From Roseobacter sp. CCS2 (GTDB taxonomy: Bacteria > Pseudomonadota > Alphaproteobacteria > Rhodobacterales > Rhodobacteraceae), in contig NZ_AAYB01000002.1 in the NCBI RefSeq assembly GCF_000169435.1, positions 186,001 to 250,000 of the forward strand: DNA of 64,000 bases, in the 5' to 3' direction. The position numbers were made by a program, and so were the translations under genes. Shown piece by piece: positions 19,118 through 28,660 of this stretch. The notes below the pieces were generated by a model. It had not been told where the DNA came from, did not search any database, and saw only the letters and a program-made list of their open reading frames with translations. Position 1 is the first letter of the stretch. Each line of letters starts with the position of its first letter.

Positions 19118-19876
19118 TTAGAGTTTGGCGATTGTGATACCAGCATCGGCCAAATGCTGACGGACACCGTGCGCCATCTTAACCGCGCCGGGGGTGTCGC
19201 CATGCAGACAAATGGTGTCGATTTGGCACGGTATGTGTTTGCCATTGTCGGAAATGATCGCCCCGGCCTTGAGCATATTCAGGATGCGTGGGGCGGCGGT
19301 TTCGGCGTTATGCAGAACTGCGCCGGGCTTGCTGCGGTCAACCAGTGTGGCGTCGTCGTTGTAAGCGCGATCGGCGAAAATTTCGCCTGCCCAGTTGCAG
19401 CCCAATTCGCGCACGACCTCTTCCATCGCGGTAGCTGCCAGCACCATGATGACGGTGTCGGGGTCCACATCAAGGGCGGCTTGGTAGCAGGCGCGCGCCA
19501 AAGCGTGATCGACTGATGCCATGTTTGACAGCGCGCCGTGCAGTTTGAGGTGGCGTACTGTGCCACCCGCGCGTTTTGCCATCGCCTGAGCGGCACCCAA
19601 TTGATACGCGATGGCGTTGGCGATTTCATCACGGGGTAGCGGCAGTTGCCTGCGTCCGAACCCTTTGAGGTCTGCAAATCCCGGATGCGCACCGATGCCC
19701 ACACCGTTTGCGACCGCCAGTCGCATGGTTTTGTCCATCACATCCGGGTCGCCTGCGTGAAAGCCGCAAGCGATATTGGCGGATGACACGATATCCAGCA
19801 GGGCTGCATCATCGCCTATGCGCCATGGGCCAAAACCTTCGCCCATATCAGCATTCAGATCGATAGTGCGTGTCAT
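19118..19876 (-). CDS. pxpA: 5-oxoprolinase subunit PxpA (LamB/YcsF family)
   Basis: PxpA is one of three subunits of the bacterial ATP-dependent 5-oxoprolinase, which opens 5-oxoproline to glutamate. The 252-residue protein has the family N terminus IDLNADMGEGFG and the conserved blocks SSANIACGFHAGDP, GVGIGAHPGF, HLKLHGAL and ICLHGDTPGAV. It follows pxpC with a single-base gap. Confidence 0.93.
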   Translation of the reverse strand: MTRTIDLNADMGEGFGPWRIGDDAALLDIVSSANIACGFHAGDPDVMDKTMRLAVANGVGIGAHPGFADLKGFGRRQLPLPRDEIANAIAYQLGAAQAMAKRAGGTVRHLKLHGALSNMASVDHALARACYQAALDVDPDTVIMVLAATAMEEVVRELGCNWAGEIFADRAYNDDATLVDRSKPGAVLHNAETAAPRILNMLKAGAIISDNGKHIPCQIDTICLHGDTPGAVKMAHGVRQHLADAGITIAKL

Positions 19877-19877
19877 G

Positions 19878-20897
19878 TCAGGGCCTTTCCAGATCGTCGC
19901 CGGGGGTTGCCCCGCTGATCAATTGGTAACCAAGCAGATCGGCGATGTCATGCGGGTCGCGCACCACAGGCTGGCACATCTTGGTGAGCGCACGCAGTTG
20001 CGCATATTGCGAGGTGGCTGTTGTGTCGGCTTGGGCAACGGTGATGAACTGAAACCGCAGTGGCGTGCCGGGGGCGGCTTGCACGATCTTTGGCAGGTCT
20101 GCAGGGATCACACTACCAATCCGGGGGTAGCCGCCGATGGTCTGGCATTCGGCCAGCAGAATATAGGGCACACCTTCGCCAGCGATCTGGATATCGCCAG
20201 GCACGATCAGGTCTGAGACGTGGGTCAGGCTGCCGGATATACCAAACTGCGCGCCATCGTGTTCCAGCCGGATACCCTGACGGTTGCCGCTTTGACTGCG
20301 TTTGAATGGCGTGGCGCAGAACCTGTCTATCGTCTCAGCGTTGAAGAAATCTGTCTGCGGTCCGGGCATGATCCGGATTGTGCCGCCTGAGAAACGGTCG
20401 GCCGCGGTCAGTTTCTGCGGCGCGCGCACCCTGTCCGGGTCTGGCCCGACGGGCAATGCATCACCCGTTTGAAGGCGTGCACCGATGCCCGCGGTCAAAT
20501 GGGTGGCCCGGCTGTCCATGATGGGGTCTGTCGCCACGCCGCCTGCAAGGCGCAGATAGCCATAAACGCCTTTTTGCGCGCTTCGGATGGTCAGTTTTGC
20601 GCCTGCGGGCAGGAAATGCGTCGTATTGTGAAGGACAGGATCGCCGTCAATATCGGCCTGCATCATTGCGCCAGTCAGTGCAAAGCGCATCCCTTCATCC
20701 ACGCTGAATGTGCCGCCATAGCCCATCATTTCGATCACGGCGTCCGTGGGGGCGACACCCAGCAAAGCAGCCCCCTCCAACAGCGCCACCGGATCGGCGG
20801 CACCGCCGGTAGATAGTCCCTGCGCCTTCCAACCGGGCCGCCCCAGGTCTTGCACCGTCAGGCCCGGACCGGCTGTGTGAACAGTGAGGATTGCCAT
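19878..20897 (-). CDS. pxpC: 5-oxoprolinase subunit PxpC (biotin-dependent carboxyltransferase-like)
   Basis: PxpC belongs to the urea amidolyase-related/allophanate hydrolase subunit 2 family and works with PxpB and PxpA in 5-oxoproline hydrolysis. The 339-residue protein begins LTVHTAGPGLTVQDLGRPG and contains GYLRLAGGV and IGSVIPADLPKI. I chose the ATG at 20897, which overlaps the pxpB stop as TAATG. Confidence 0.92.
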   Translation of the reverse strand: MAILTVHTAGPGLTVQDLGRPGWKAQGLSTGGAADPVALLEGAALLGVAPTDAVIEMMGYGGTFSVDEGMRFALTGAMMQADIDGDPVLHNTTHFLPAGAKLTIRSAQKGVYGYLRLAGGVATDPIMDSRATHLTAGIGARLQTGDALPVGPDPDRVRAPQKLTAADRFSGGTIRIMPGPQTDFFNAETIDRFCATPFKRSQSGNRQGIRLEHDGAQFGISGSLTHVSDLIVPGDIQIAGEGVPYILLAECQTIGGYPRIGSVIPADLPKIVQAAPGTPLRFQFITVAQADTTATSQYAQLRALTKMCQPVVRDPHDIADLLGYQLISGATPGDDLERP

Positions 20898-21631
20898 TAG
20901 CGCAGCACCTCGCATGTGGCACCGCCATTTGTATCAGTATTTGTCTGGATCGCGCGGAAATCGGTGTCTGAAACTGCCTGAAATTGTACCATGTCGCCAG
21001 GTTCAAAGGCGAAAGGTGTAGAGGTTTCTGGCAAGTACACGCGAAAGGCGGTCTGACCGATGTGCCGCCAGCCTGTCGGGGCGTCAGCCGCCCAGATAAT
21101 CAGTTGCCGCACGGCGGTAATCAGTGCCCCACGCGGCAGGCTTTTGGTCAGTGCGGTCTGGCGCGGGATGTTCCAGTGATCCGGCAACATGCCCAGATAA
21201 GGTTGGCCCGGCGCAAAGCCGATGGCGATGACGCGCAGCTGTGTGGCCTCAATTTGCGCAACGGCCTGCTGCGGCGTCAGCCCGGCCAGCGCCGCGACCT
21301 CATCAAGTTGCGGGGCGAAATCAGTCCCGAAGGCCGCGGGAATGCGCCAGAGCCTGCGAGGGCTGTCGTTGGTTGTTTTATGCTGCGTCAGTAGTAATTT
21401 AAGTGCGTCTGTGATCGTGCTGCGATTGGTCTTTTCGGGGTCAAACCCGACGCGGACCGAGACAAGTGATGATGCAACCTCGGTGACCCCGGGCAGTGCT
21501 GCATCCTGCACAAGATCGCGAAATCCAAGCGCATGGGCGTTGGCATCCTCGGACATATGCCGCGCAAAGCGCACAAGAACGCCATCAACGCCAAGGGGCA
21601 GCAGGTCCGGGGGGCTGTCGCTATCAGTCAT
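20897..21631 (-). CDS. pxpB: 5-oxoprolinase subunit PxpB
   Basis: This carboxyltransferase domain subunit 1 (KipI-like) is the first gene of the pxpB-pxpC-pxpA-cupin operon. The 244-residue protein has the family blocks IGFAPGQPYLGMLP, PRGALITAVRQLIIW and GWRHIGQT. The ATG at 21631 follows a purine stretch and gives the usual length; the track upstream to 21691 is not conserved. The gene diverges from the RND adaptor gene across about 190 bp, which must hold both promoters. Confidence 0.92.
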   Translation of the reverse strand: MTDSDSPPDLLPLGVDGVLVRFARHMSEDANAHALGFRDLVQDAALPGVTEVASSLVSVRVGFDPEKTNRSTITDALKLLLTQHKTTNDSPRRLWRIPAAFGTDFAPQLDEVAALAGLTPQQAVAQIEATQLRVIAIGFAPGQPYLGMLPDHWNIPRQTALTKSLPRGALITAVRQLIIWAADAPTGWRHIGQTAFRVYLPETSTPFAFEPGDMVQFQAVSDTDFRAIQTNTDTNGGATCEVLR

Positions 21632-21823
21632 AGCTTGGGGTTTACGGTGTCTGCCGAAGGGTGTCGATGGGCAGGTACAAGGCCCCAGCACCAGTCAAAA
21701 GCCGCCATTCACACCAGAATTACACGCGCGGTATCTGGTAACTGCGACAATGTGCGCCTATCTAACCTCAAATCGTATTTCGCGGTTGTGCGTAAATTGC
21801 ATGTAACGCTGAGGGACGTGTTT

Positions 21824-22969
21824 ATGACACAAGACAATCAACCGGATTTGGCCGGAAAGCTGACGTTCGATGCGGATAAGGGCGCTGGCCGCTCAAAATG
21901 GGTTGCCGGATTTTTGGCGCTGCTTTTGGTGGGCTGGATGGGCAGCGGCTATATCATTCCCAGCCAAGCTGCCCAGGACGAGAACGCGGAACCGCCCACG
22001 CAAAGCGCGATTGCGGTTGCCGTCATGCCGTCGCAGGCGCAGGATGTACAACTGGTTCTGACGGCCGAAGGTCAGTCGCAGCCTGACCGGGCGACCAACA
22101 TTCAGGCTGAGGTGAGCGGGCAGGTTGTGTCAGTATCTGCCGCACGCGGCGATCTTGTCGCTGCGGGTCAGGAGATTGGCCGGATTGATGCAGAAACAAT
22201 TGAGGCGCAACTTTTGCAGGCCCAGACGCAGCTTGATCAGGCGACAAGAGATCTCAATAACGCCATTGCCCTACAAGATCGCGGCGTCGCAACAGAGGAC
22301 CGGGTGAGTACGGCACGCGCGGCCAAGGCGGCGGCAGATGCCGCGGTGACTGCGGCACAAGAGCAGTTGGACAAAACAATTATCAGCGTCCCCTTTGCCG
22401 GTCGGTTGAATGACATGACTCTGGACGAAGGTGAATTTGTCGATGCTGGCAATGTTGTCGCAGAGGTACTTGATAATGATCCGCTGACTGTTGTCATTCA
22501 GGTGCCGCAACAGGCCTTGTCGCGCATTCAGAACGATCAAATGGCCGAGGTGCAGTTTATTACCGGCGAACAACGCCCCGGTATTGTCAGCTTTATCGGC
22601 GCAAATGCCGACCAGCAGACCCGCACCTTCCGGGTCGAAGTGACGGTTGATAACCCTGACAGCGTCATGCCCGCGGGCCTGAGTGCGCGTATTGCGATCC
22701 CCACCGGGCAGGCGCGCGGTCACTTTATTTCACCTGCGATTCTATCGCTGGGCACAAACGGCGATCTGGGGATTAAAACGGTGCAGGACGACAACACCGT
22801 TGCTTTTGCGCCAGTGTCCATCGTGCGTGCGCAAACCGATGGCGTCTGGATTACCGGCCTGCCCGACAGTGCGCAAATTATCACCGTGGGTCAGGGCTTT
22901 GTGAATGCGGGCGATCTGGTTGACCCGCGTCCGGCAGCGGCCGCCCAGACGGCGGATGTGTCGCAATGA
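21824..22969 (+). CDS. RND efflux periplasmic adaptor subunit
   Basis: A membrane-fusion protein of the HlyD/AcrA type that couples the inner-membrane RND pump to the outer membrane. The 381-residue protein has an N-terminal membrane anchor (about 26-45), a lipoyl-like half (AEVSGQVVSVSAARGD), an alpha-hairpin (about 120-165), the second lipoyl half (ISVPFAGRLNDMTLDEGEFV) and a beta-barrel domain. I chose the ATG at 21824 because of the GAGGGA Shine-Dalgarno; the longer reading starts inside antisense pxpB. It overlaps the pump gene by ATGA. No outer-membrane channel gene is nearby. Confidence 0.9.
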   Translation: MTQDNQPDLAGKLTFDADKGAGRSKWVAGFLALLLVGWMGSGYIIPSQAAQDENAEPPTQSAIAVAVMPSQAQDVQLVLTAEGQSQPDRATNIQAEVSGQVVSVSAARGDLVAAGQEIGRIDAETIEAQLLQAQTQLDQATRDLNNAIALQDRGVATEDRVSTARAAKAAADAAVTAAQEQLDKTIISVPFAGRLNDMTLDEGEFVDAGNVVAEVLDNDPLTVVIQVPQQALSRIQNDQMAEVQFITGEQRPGIVSFIGANADQQTRTFRVEVTVDNPDSVMPAGLSARIAIPTGQARGHFISPAILSLGTNGDLGIKTVQDDNTVAFAPVSIVRAQTDGVWITGLPDSAQIITVGQGFVNAGDLVDPRPAAAAQTADVSQ

Positions 22970-25900
22970 ACGCGCTGATTGATGCGGCCTTCAACCGCAG
23001 CAAGGTTGTGCAACTGGTGCTGATATTCTTGTTGGCTGTTGGGTCGCTGTCCTACATTGCGATCCCGAAAGAAAGCAACCCAGAGATCCCGATCCCGATT
23101 GTTTTTGTATCAGCCTCTGTTGATGGGATTTCACCCGAAGATTCCGAAGATGTTCTAGTGCGGCCTTTGGAAACCGAGTTCGCCTCGCTTACCGGTCTGA
23201 AATCTATGACCGCCACAGCCAGCGAAGGGCGCGGGGCGGTCCAACTGGATTTTGAACCTGGCTTTGATGCGGATGAGGCATTGGACAAGGTGCGCGAAGG
23301 CGCTGACCGGGTCGAGAATGAATTGCCTTCGGATGCCACCGTTATCGTGACTGAGATTAATACGGCGTTGTTTCCGATCCTGACCGTCATTCTGTCTGGC
23401 CCGGTGCCCGAACGCACGCTGAACGGTTTGGCCGAAGATCTGCAAGACGACATTGAATCGCTGGGTGGTGTGTTGGAGGTTGATGTTGCCGGCAAACGCA
23501 CTGAGCTGATGGAAGTGCTGATCGACCCGACAGTGTTTGAAACCTACAATATCTCGTTCAATGAGCTGATCAGTTCGATCACCAACAACAACCAGTTGAT
23601 TGCCGCCGGTGCGATTGAAAGCGAAGCAGGGCGGTTGGTGCTAAAAGTGCCGGGCCTGATTGAAAACCTTGAAGATGTGATGGAACTGCCCGTTCTGGTG
23701 CGTGGTCAGACCGTTGTAACCTTTGCCGACGTCGCCACCATTCGCCGCACGTTTGAAGACCCCAACGGCTTTGCCCGTATTGATGGGCAGCCTGCGCTGG
23801 CGCTTGAGATCAAAAAGCGTGTTGGTGCTAATATTATCGAAACGGCTGACGAGGTGCGTGCGCTTATTGAAGCGCAGCAAACCGGATGGCCGGACAGTGT
23901 TCAGGTCCGTTACACGCTGGATGAAAGCGAAACGGTCAAGACGATGCTGTCTGATCTGGAAGCAAACGTCATCGCGGCGATTATTCTGGTGATGATCGTT
24001 GTGGTTTATGCTCTTGGGTTGCGGTCATCACTACTGGTTGGTCTGGCCATTCCCGGTGCGTTCCTGACAGGTGTTGCGGGTCTTTATTTCATGGGGTTCA
24101 CGATGAACATCGTGGTGCTGTTTTCACTGATCCTTGTGGTGGGCATGTTGGTGGACGGGGCGATTGTCACGACCGAACTGGCCGACCGTTACCTGCATGA
24201 AGGGCAACCCCCAAAAGAGGCTTACGCCCGCGCGGCCAAGCGTATGGCGTGGCCCATCATCGCGTCGACCGCGACAACGCTATGCGTGTTCTTTCCGCTG
24301 CTTTTCTGGTCGGGCGTTGTAGGCGAATTCATGAAGTTTCTGCCCATTACGGTCATCTTCACGCTTGCCGCGTCGCTGTTCATGGCACTGGTGTTTATTC
24401 CGGTTATGGGTGGTCTGATTGGCAAACGGCAGGCCCAGTCCGCCAAAGCCAAGGCACAGCTTTACGCGGCCGAACATGGTGATCCACGCAAGATGACCGG
24501 GTTTATGGGCGGCTATGTGCGGGTTCTTGAATGGTCGATCCTGCGGCCCTGGACCACGCTGAGTTTTGCTGTGATGGCCTTGGTCGCGTCTTTCGTGGCT
24601 TACGGCAGTCTTGGCAATGGTTTGACCTTCTTTCCCGAGGTAGAGCCTGAGTATGCGCAGGTTGAAGTGCGCGCGAAGGACAATTTTTCGGTTTATGAAC
24701 AGGATGCGTTGGTCCGTCAGGTCGAAGCCCGTCTGGCGACTTATGATGAAATCGCAAGCGTCTATGCCCGTTCAGGTGGTGGCAACGATGGTACTGACAC
24801 GATCGGGGGGCTTCAGTTGGAATTGGCTGACTGGGACACCCGCCGTACTGTCAGCATGATTGCCGAGGATATTCGCGCTGACATGGCCCAGATCCCCGGC
24901 ATCGACGTCCAGGTTCAGACGGATTCAGGCGGCCCCGGTGGCGGCAAGCCGATCAATCTGGAGGTCGTTGGCAATAACCCCGACGACCAAGAGGCCGCTG
25001 TTGAACTGATCCTTGCGCAGATGACGCGCTTGGGCGGTTTTATTGATGTGGTCGATACGCGCCCCAGCCCCGGTGTGGAATGGCAAATCTCGGTTGATCG
25101 GTCCGAGGCTGCGCGCAGTGGCGCGAACGTGGCTTTGCTGGGCCAAGCTGTGCAATTGCTCACACGCGGCATTACCGTTGCCGATTACCGCCCCGAAGAT
25201 GGCGATGGCGAGGTCGACATTGTGGTCCGTTTCCCTGCCGGGGACCGCACTTTGGCCGAGCTTGAGGCCTTGCGCGTCCCAACAGATGCGGGCCTTGTGC
25301 CGATTTCGAACTTTGTGTCGTTCAACCCCGCGCCGCGCAGTGGTGTGATCACACGCGTTGACCAAGAACGTGTCATTACAATATCGGCGGATGTGGCATC
25401 CGGTGTGCTGGCCAATGATCAAACCGTAGCGCTGCAAGACGCCATTGAGAAAATGGACCTGCCAGCGGGTGTACGGGTCGAATTTGGTGGCGAAGCAGAA
25501 GATCAGGAAGAATCGATGACTTTCCTGATTGGTGCGTTCTTGTCTGCGATTGGTCTGATGTTTGTGATCCTGCTGACCCAGTTCAACAGCTTCTGGCAGG
25601 CGTTTATCGTCATGTCGGCGATTGTATTTTCAATCGCGGGTGTCTTGCTGGGTTTGATGATCACCGGGCGCCCTTTTGGCGTTGTGATGGGCGGGATCGG
25701 TGTGATCGCCCTTGCCGGTATCGTGGTGAACAACAACATCGTTTTGATTGATACGTTCAACCAACTCAAGGCGCAGGGCCTGTCATCATTAGAAGCCGCT
25801 TTGCGCACCGGTGCACGGCGTTTGCGGCCTGTGGTGCTGACCTCGGTGACGACAGCGCTTGGCCTGATGCCCATGGTGATTGGTCTGAACATCAGTTTCT

Positions 25901-26085
25901 TCACCCGCGAAATCGTCTATGGCGCGCCGTCCACGCAGTGGTGGACGGAACTGTCCAGCGCGATTGCCGGTGGTTTGATCTTTGCCACTGTGCTGACGCT
26001 GCTGGTTACTCCAGCCATGCTGATGCTGAGCGAACGGCGGGCCAAGCGGTTTGAGAATGAGCCGGGTTTGGTCCCGGCTGAGTAG
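22966..26085 (+). CDS. RND efflux transporter permease subunit
   Basis: A 1039-residue AcrB/MexB-type proton-driven pump with twelve membrane helices and two large periplasmic loops. Seen directly are helix 1 after a short cytoplasmic start, the repeated architecture, and helix 4 residues VVGMLVDGAIVTTELADRYL, which hold an Asp for the proton relay. The second half includes IALAGIVVNNNIVLIDTFN. The HAE1-like family exports drugs, solvents or lipids, and the substrate here is unknown. It sits 10 bp from the convergent LysR gene. Confidence 0.93.
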   Translation: MNALIDAAFNRSKVVQLVLIFLLAVGSLSYIAIPKESNPEIPIPIVFVSASVDGISPEDSEDVLVRPLETEFASLTGLKSMTATASEGRGAVQLDFEPGFDADEALDKVREGADRVENELPSDATVIVTEINTALFPILTVILSGPVPERTLNGLAEDLQDDIESLGGVLEVDVAGKRTELMEVLIDPTVFETYNISFNELISSITNNNQLIAAGAIESEAGRLVLKVPGLIENLEDVMELPVLVRGQTVVTFADVATIRRTFEDPNGFARIDGQPALALEIKKRVGANIIETADEVRALIEAQQTGWPDSVQVRYTLDESETVKTMLSDLEANVIAAIILVMIVVVYALGLRSSLLVGLAIPGAFLTGVAGLYFMGFTMNIVVLFSLILVVGMLVDGAIVTTELADRYLHEGQPPKEAYARAAKRMAWPIIASTATTLCVFFPLLFWSGVVGEFMKFLPITVIFTLAASLFMALVFIPVMGGLIGKRQAQSAKAKAQLYAAEHGDPRKMTGFMGGYVRVLEWSILRPWTTLSFAVMALVASFVAYGSLGNGLTFFPEVEPEYAQVEVRAKDNFSVYEQDALVRQVEARLATYDEIASVYARSGGGNDGTDTIGGLQLELADWDTRRTVSMIAEDIRADMAQIPGIDVQVQTDSGGPGGGKPINLEVVGNNPDDQEAAVELILAQMTRLGGFIDVVDTRPSPGVEWQISVDRSEAARSGANVALLGQAVQLLTRGITVADYRPEDGDGEVDIVVRFPAGDRTLAELEALRVPTDAGLVPISNFVSFNPAPRSGVITRVDQERVITISADVASGVLANDQTVALQDAIEKMDLPAGVRVEFGGEAEDQEESMTFLIGAFLSAIGLMFVILLTQFNSFWQAFIVMSAIVFSIAGVLLGLMITGRPFGVVMGGIGVIALAGIVVNNNIVLIDTFNQLKAQGLSSLEAALRTGARRLRPVVLTSVTTALGLMPMVIGLNISFFTREIVYGAPSTQWWTELSSAIAGGLIFATVLTLLVTPAMLMLSERRAKRFENEPGLVPAE

Positions 26086-26094
26086 GCCGTGCTG

Positions 26095-26970
26095 TCAGTG
26101 GTCACTTTCTAGCAATTGGCCAAGTAGTGGATTGGGGAACTTGCGCGCGACAGTTACTGCGTGAAAGCTTTCGGCCAAGCCCATTTGGTGCTGGCATTCC
26201 ACTAACATGCCCGATTGCAATTCGTTCTGCACAGCAATGGGTGGCAGGACGCCAAGGCCGATATTTTCGCGCGTCAACAGGCGCATCATGGCAACGTCAT
26301 CGACCTCGGCGGCCAGCGTAGGTTCGATACCTTCCCGTGCACAAAATCGGTCAAAACCGGCGCGTACAGGGCTGTCTTCGGTCGGTACGATGATGGGGTT
26401 GTCGCGCAGTAGCGTGGTCAATGGGGTGTTGCCAGACAGTCGCGACGGGCGACCGATCAAGCTGACAGGCTGGTCCGAAATCGGCTGCGAGGTAAAGTTG
26501 GACATTGCATCATGCGCGGGCGCGCGGTTGGTCAGAACCACATCAAGGCTAAGTGTTTCAAGGCTTTGCAATAGTTCAACCAGCGTGCCAGAGCGGAGCA
26601 CCAGTTCAACATCGGCCTGACCCAGCAGGGGGCGCAGAAATTCGATTTGAAAGTTCCGCGAAAGCGTGGCCAACGCACCAACACGCAAAACCTGTCGTGG
26701 CCGCCCTTGCTGGCTAAGTGTGCCCAGCAGGTCTTTGCCAGCATCAAAGATCGTATCTGCATAATCCAGCGTGATCCGTCCGGCCTCGGTCAGGTGCAGC
26801 TGCCGCCCGCGTCGTTCAAAAAGCGCATGCCCCAGCCGGTCCTCTAGTTTTCGTATCTGCACCGAAAGCGCCGATTGCGACAGGTTCAGTTTACCTGCTG
26901 TCCGCGTAAGGTTGCCGTCATGGGCAACAGCCCAGAAATAGCGCAGGTGATTGTAATTCATATCAGCCAT
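26095..26970 (-). CDS. LysR-family regulator (NhaR-like) beside dabBA
   Basis: A 291-residue transcription factor with an N-terminal winged HTH starting MADMNYNHLRYFWAVAHDGNLTRTAGKLNLSQSALSVQIRKLE in which the helix-turn-helix spans about residues 20-45, and a LysR substrate-binding domain from about 95. The NYNHLRYFW start resembles NhaR. It is divergent from the inorganic-carbon uptake genes dabB-dabA with about 100 bp between the starts, so it most likely controls them and itself. The effector is unknown. Longer in-frame readings up to 27342 run antisense into dabB and are not coding. Confidence 0.9.
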   Translation of the reverse strand: MADMNYNHLRYFWAVAHDGNLTRTAGKLNLSQSALSVQIRKLEDRLGHALFERRGRQLHLTEAGRITLDYADTIFDAGKDLLGTLSQQGRPRQVLRVGALATLSRNFQIEFLRPLLGQADVELVLRSGTLVELLQSLETLSLDVVLTNRAPAHDAMSNFTSQPISDQPVSLIGRPSRLSGNTPLTTLLRDNPIIVPTEDSPVRAGFDRFCAREGIEPTLAAEVDDVAMMRLLTRENIGLGVLPPIAVQNELQSGMLVECQHQMGLAESFHAVTVARKFPNPLLGQLLESDH

Positions 26971-26975
26971 ACCAT

Positions 26976-26992
26976 TCGTTTTAAGTGAACGA
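26976..26992. promoter_or_regulatory. Candidate LysR operator
   Basis: TCGTT and AACGA form an inverted repeat around the 7-base centre TTAAGTG, just 6 bp upstream of the lysR start in the lysR/dabB intergenic region. The layout and the T-N11-A character fit a LysR recognition site that would repress lysR and activate dabB. Confidence 0.45.
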
Positions 26993-27073
26993 TAAGTAGC
27001 AAACAATGTATTTTTTATCTTGATGCCTATGCCGTACCCAGTCGTAAAGCTATTCAACGCGATGGAGACCCTG

Positions 27074-28660
27074 ATGTTGCTCAACGCCTTACCCCTACTG
27101 GCACCGCTGATCTTGCTGGTCGCTGCCTTTGCCCCTCGCTTTATGGAAGGGGTGTCTGCGCAAAAGGGCGCGTTGATCGCCGAACAAGCGACTTTGGGTG
27201 CCATCGCCGTGGCGGTCCTGTCGGCGATTGTGCTGGCAGTGAACGGCAGCGGGGACAGCTTCCTGTTGGGGCTGTTTGGCATCGGGTTTTCGGTGCGGCT
27301 TGATATTGTGAGCATCGTGATGCTGTTGCTGGTCACCTTCATCGGCTGGGTCGTCGTGCGTTACGCGCGTACATATCTTGATGGGGAAGAGCGGCAGAAT
27401 GCCTTTACGTTCTGGCTGTTGGCCACCCTTTCGGCGGTATTATTCCTGATTCAGTCCGGCAACGTCACACAGTTCGTTGGTGCATGGATCGCGACAAGCG
27501 TGTGTTTGCACAAGCTGTTACTGTTTTATCCAGAGCGGGTGGCGGCACAGCGGGCGGCGCATAAGAAATACATCATGGCGCGAATTGGCGATGTGGCCGT
27601 TATCGGTGCGGCTCTTTTGTTGGCCAGCACATATGGCACAACGCAGATTTCTGCGATCCTGTCAGAAGCCACGCAAGGCGAAGGTGGCGGTATGGGTGTA
27701 GCTGCGGCCGCCTTGATCGCTTTGGCGGCGATCCTGAAATCCGCGCAATTCCCCACACATGGTTGGCTGACCGAAGTGATGGAAGCACCAACGCCGGTAT
27801 CTGCCCTGTTGCACGCAGGTGTGGTGAATGCCGGTGGTTTTGCGCTGATCCGCTTTGCTGATGTGATGTTGCTGTCGCCATTGGTGCTGGCTGGGTTGGT
27901 GATGGTAGGCGGTTTTACCGCGCTATTTGGCGGCTTGGTCATGCTGACGCAGCCCACGGTAAAGGCGTCGCTGGCATGGTCCACCATCGCGCAGATGGGC
28001 TTCATGATTTTGCAATGCGGTTTGGCGCTGTTCCCGCTGGCATTGCTGCATATCGTGGCGCATTCGCTTTATAAGGCGCATGCCTTCCTGTCCGCTGGCA
28101 ACGCCGTGCAGAATGTTGCGGCCATCCGCAAGCCGGGGCCGGTTGCAGTGCCAAATCTGGGGGCTGTGACGAGGGCATTCTTGGTGGCCTTGGTCATCTA
28201 TGGCGTCGTGTATGCGGTGCTTGGGTTGGGCTTCGACTTTGGTGGTAAATCCTCACAGGCTGTCGCCCTTGGTGCGATCCTGATCTTCGGGGTGGCGTAC
28301 CTGCTGGCCCAAGGTTTCGCTGATGAGGCCCCCCAAGCGCTGACTTTGCGTACCGCCGCCTACGCCGGGGCCGTCACCGTTAGCTACCTTGTTTTGCAAC
28401 GCGCCTCCGAATGGCTGACTGCTGGCACTTTGCCTGCAACCCCGCAGGCAGGCGCTTTGGAGTGGGCGCTGATCCTGCTGGCCATGATCAGCTTTGGTTT
28501 GGTGGCTCTGGCGCAGGCGACGCTGCCTTTGTGGTCTTACCATCCGGCGGCGCAGGGTGTGCGCGTTCACCTGTCCAACGGGCTTTATATCAATGCGATT
28601 TCTGACCGTATCCTGGGCGGCTGGAAGCGGACACCATCCAATAAAGGAGCGGCACAATGA
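27074..28660 (+). CDS. dabB: DabB: proton-conducting subunit of the inorganic carbon transporter
   Basis: DabB is a NuoL/MrpA-like membrane protein (Proton_antipo_M family) that supplies proton flux to DabA for energy-coupled bicarbonate/CO2 uptake. The 528-residue protein has about thirteen helices and the conserved lysine- and histidine-bearing segments [20 protein letters not shown] and [17 protein letters not shown] chose the ATG at 27074, six bases after GGAG; the alternatives at 27020/27023 (TTG, ATG) have no Shine-Dalgarno. It is coupled to dabA by ATGA. Confidence 0.9.
   Translation: MLLNALPLLAPLILLVAAFAPRFMEGVSAQKGALIAEQATLGAIAVAVLSAIVLAVNGSGDSFLLGLFGIGFSVRLDIVSIVMLLLVTFIGWVVVRYARTYLDGEERQNAFTFWLLATLSAVLFLIQSGNVTQFVGAWIATSVCLHKLLLFYPERVAAQRAAHKKYIMARIGDVAVIGAALLLASTYGTTQISAILSEATQGEGGGMGVAAAALIALAAILKSAQFPTHGWLTEVMEAPTPVSALLHAGVVNAGGFALIRFADVMLLSPLVLAGLVMVGGFTALFGGLVMLTQPTVKASLAWSTIAQMGFMILQCGLALFPLALLHIVAHSLYKAHAFLSAGNAVQNVAAIRKPGPVAVPNLGAVTRAFLVALVIYGVVYAVLGLGFDFGGKSSQAVALGAILIFGVAYLLAQGFADEAPQALTLRTAAYAGAVTVSYLVLQRASEWLTAGTLPATPQAGALEWALILLAMISFGLVALAQATLPLWSYHPAAQGVRVHLSNGLYINAISDRILGGWKRTPSNKGAAQ

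Noticed and set aside
26971-27342. N-terminal extension of the LysR gene
   Set aside because: The extra residues are antisense to dabB and precede the conserved LysR start. The ATG at 26970 fits the family.
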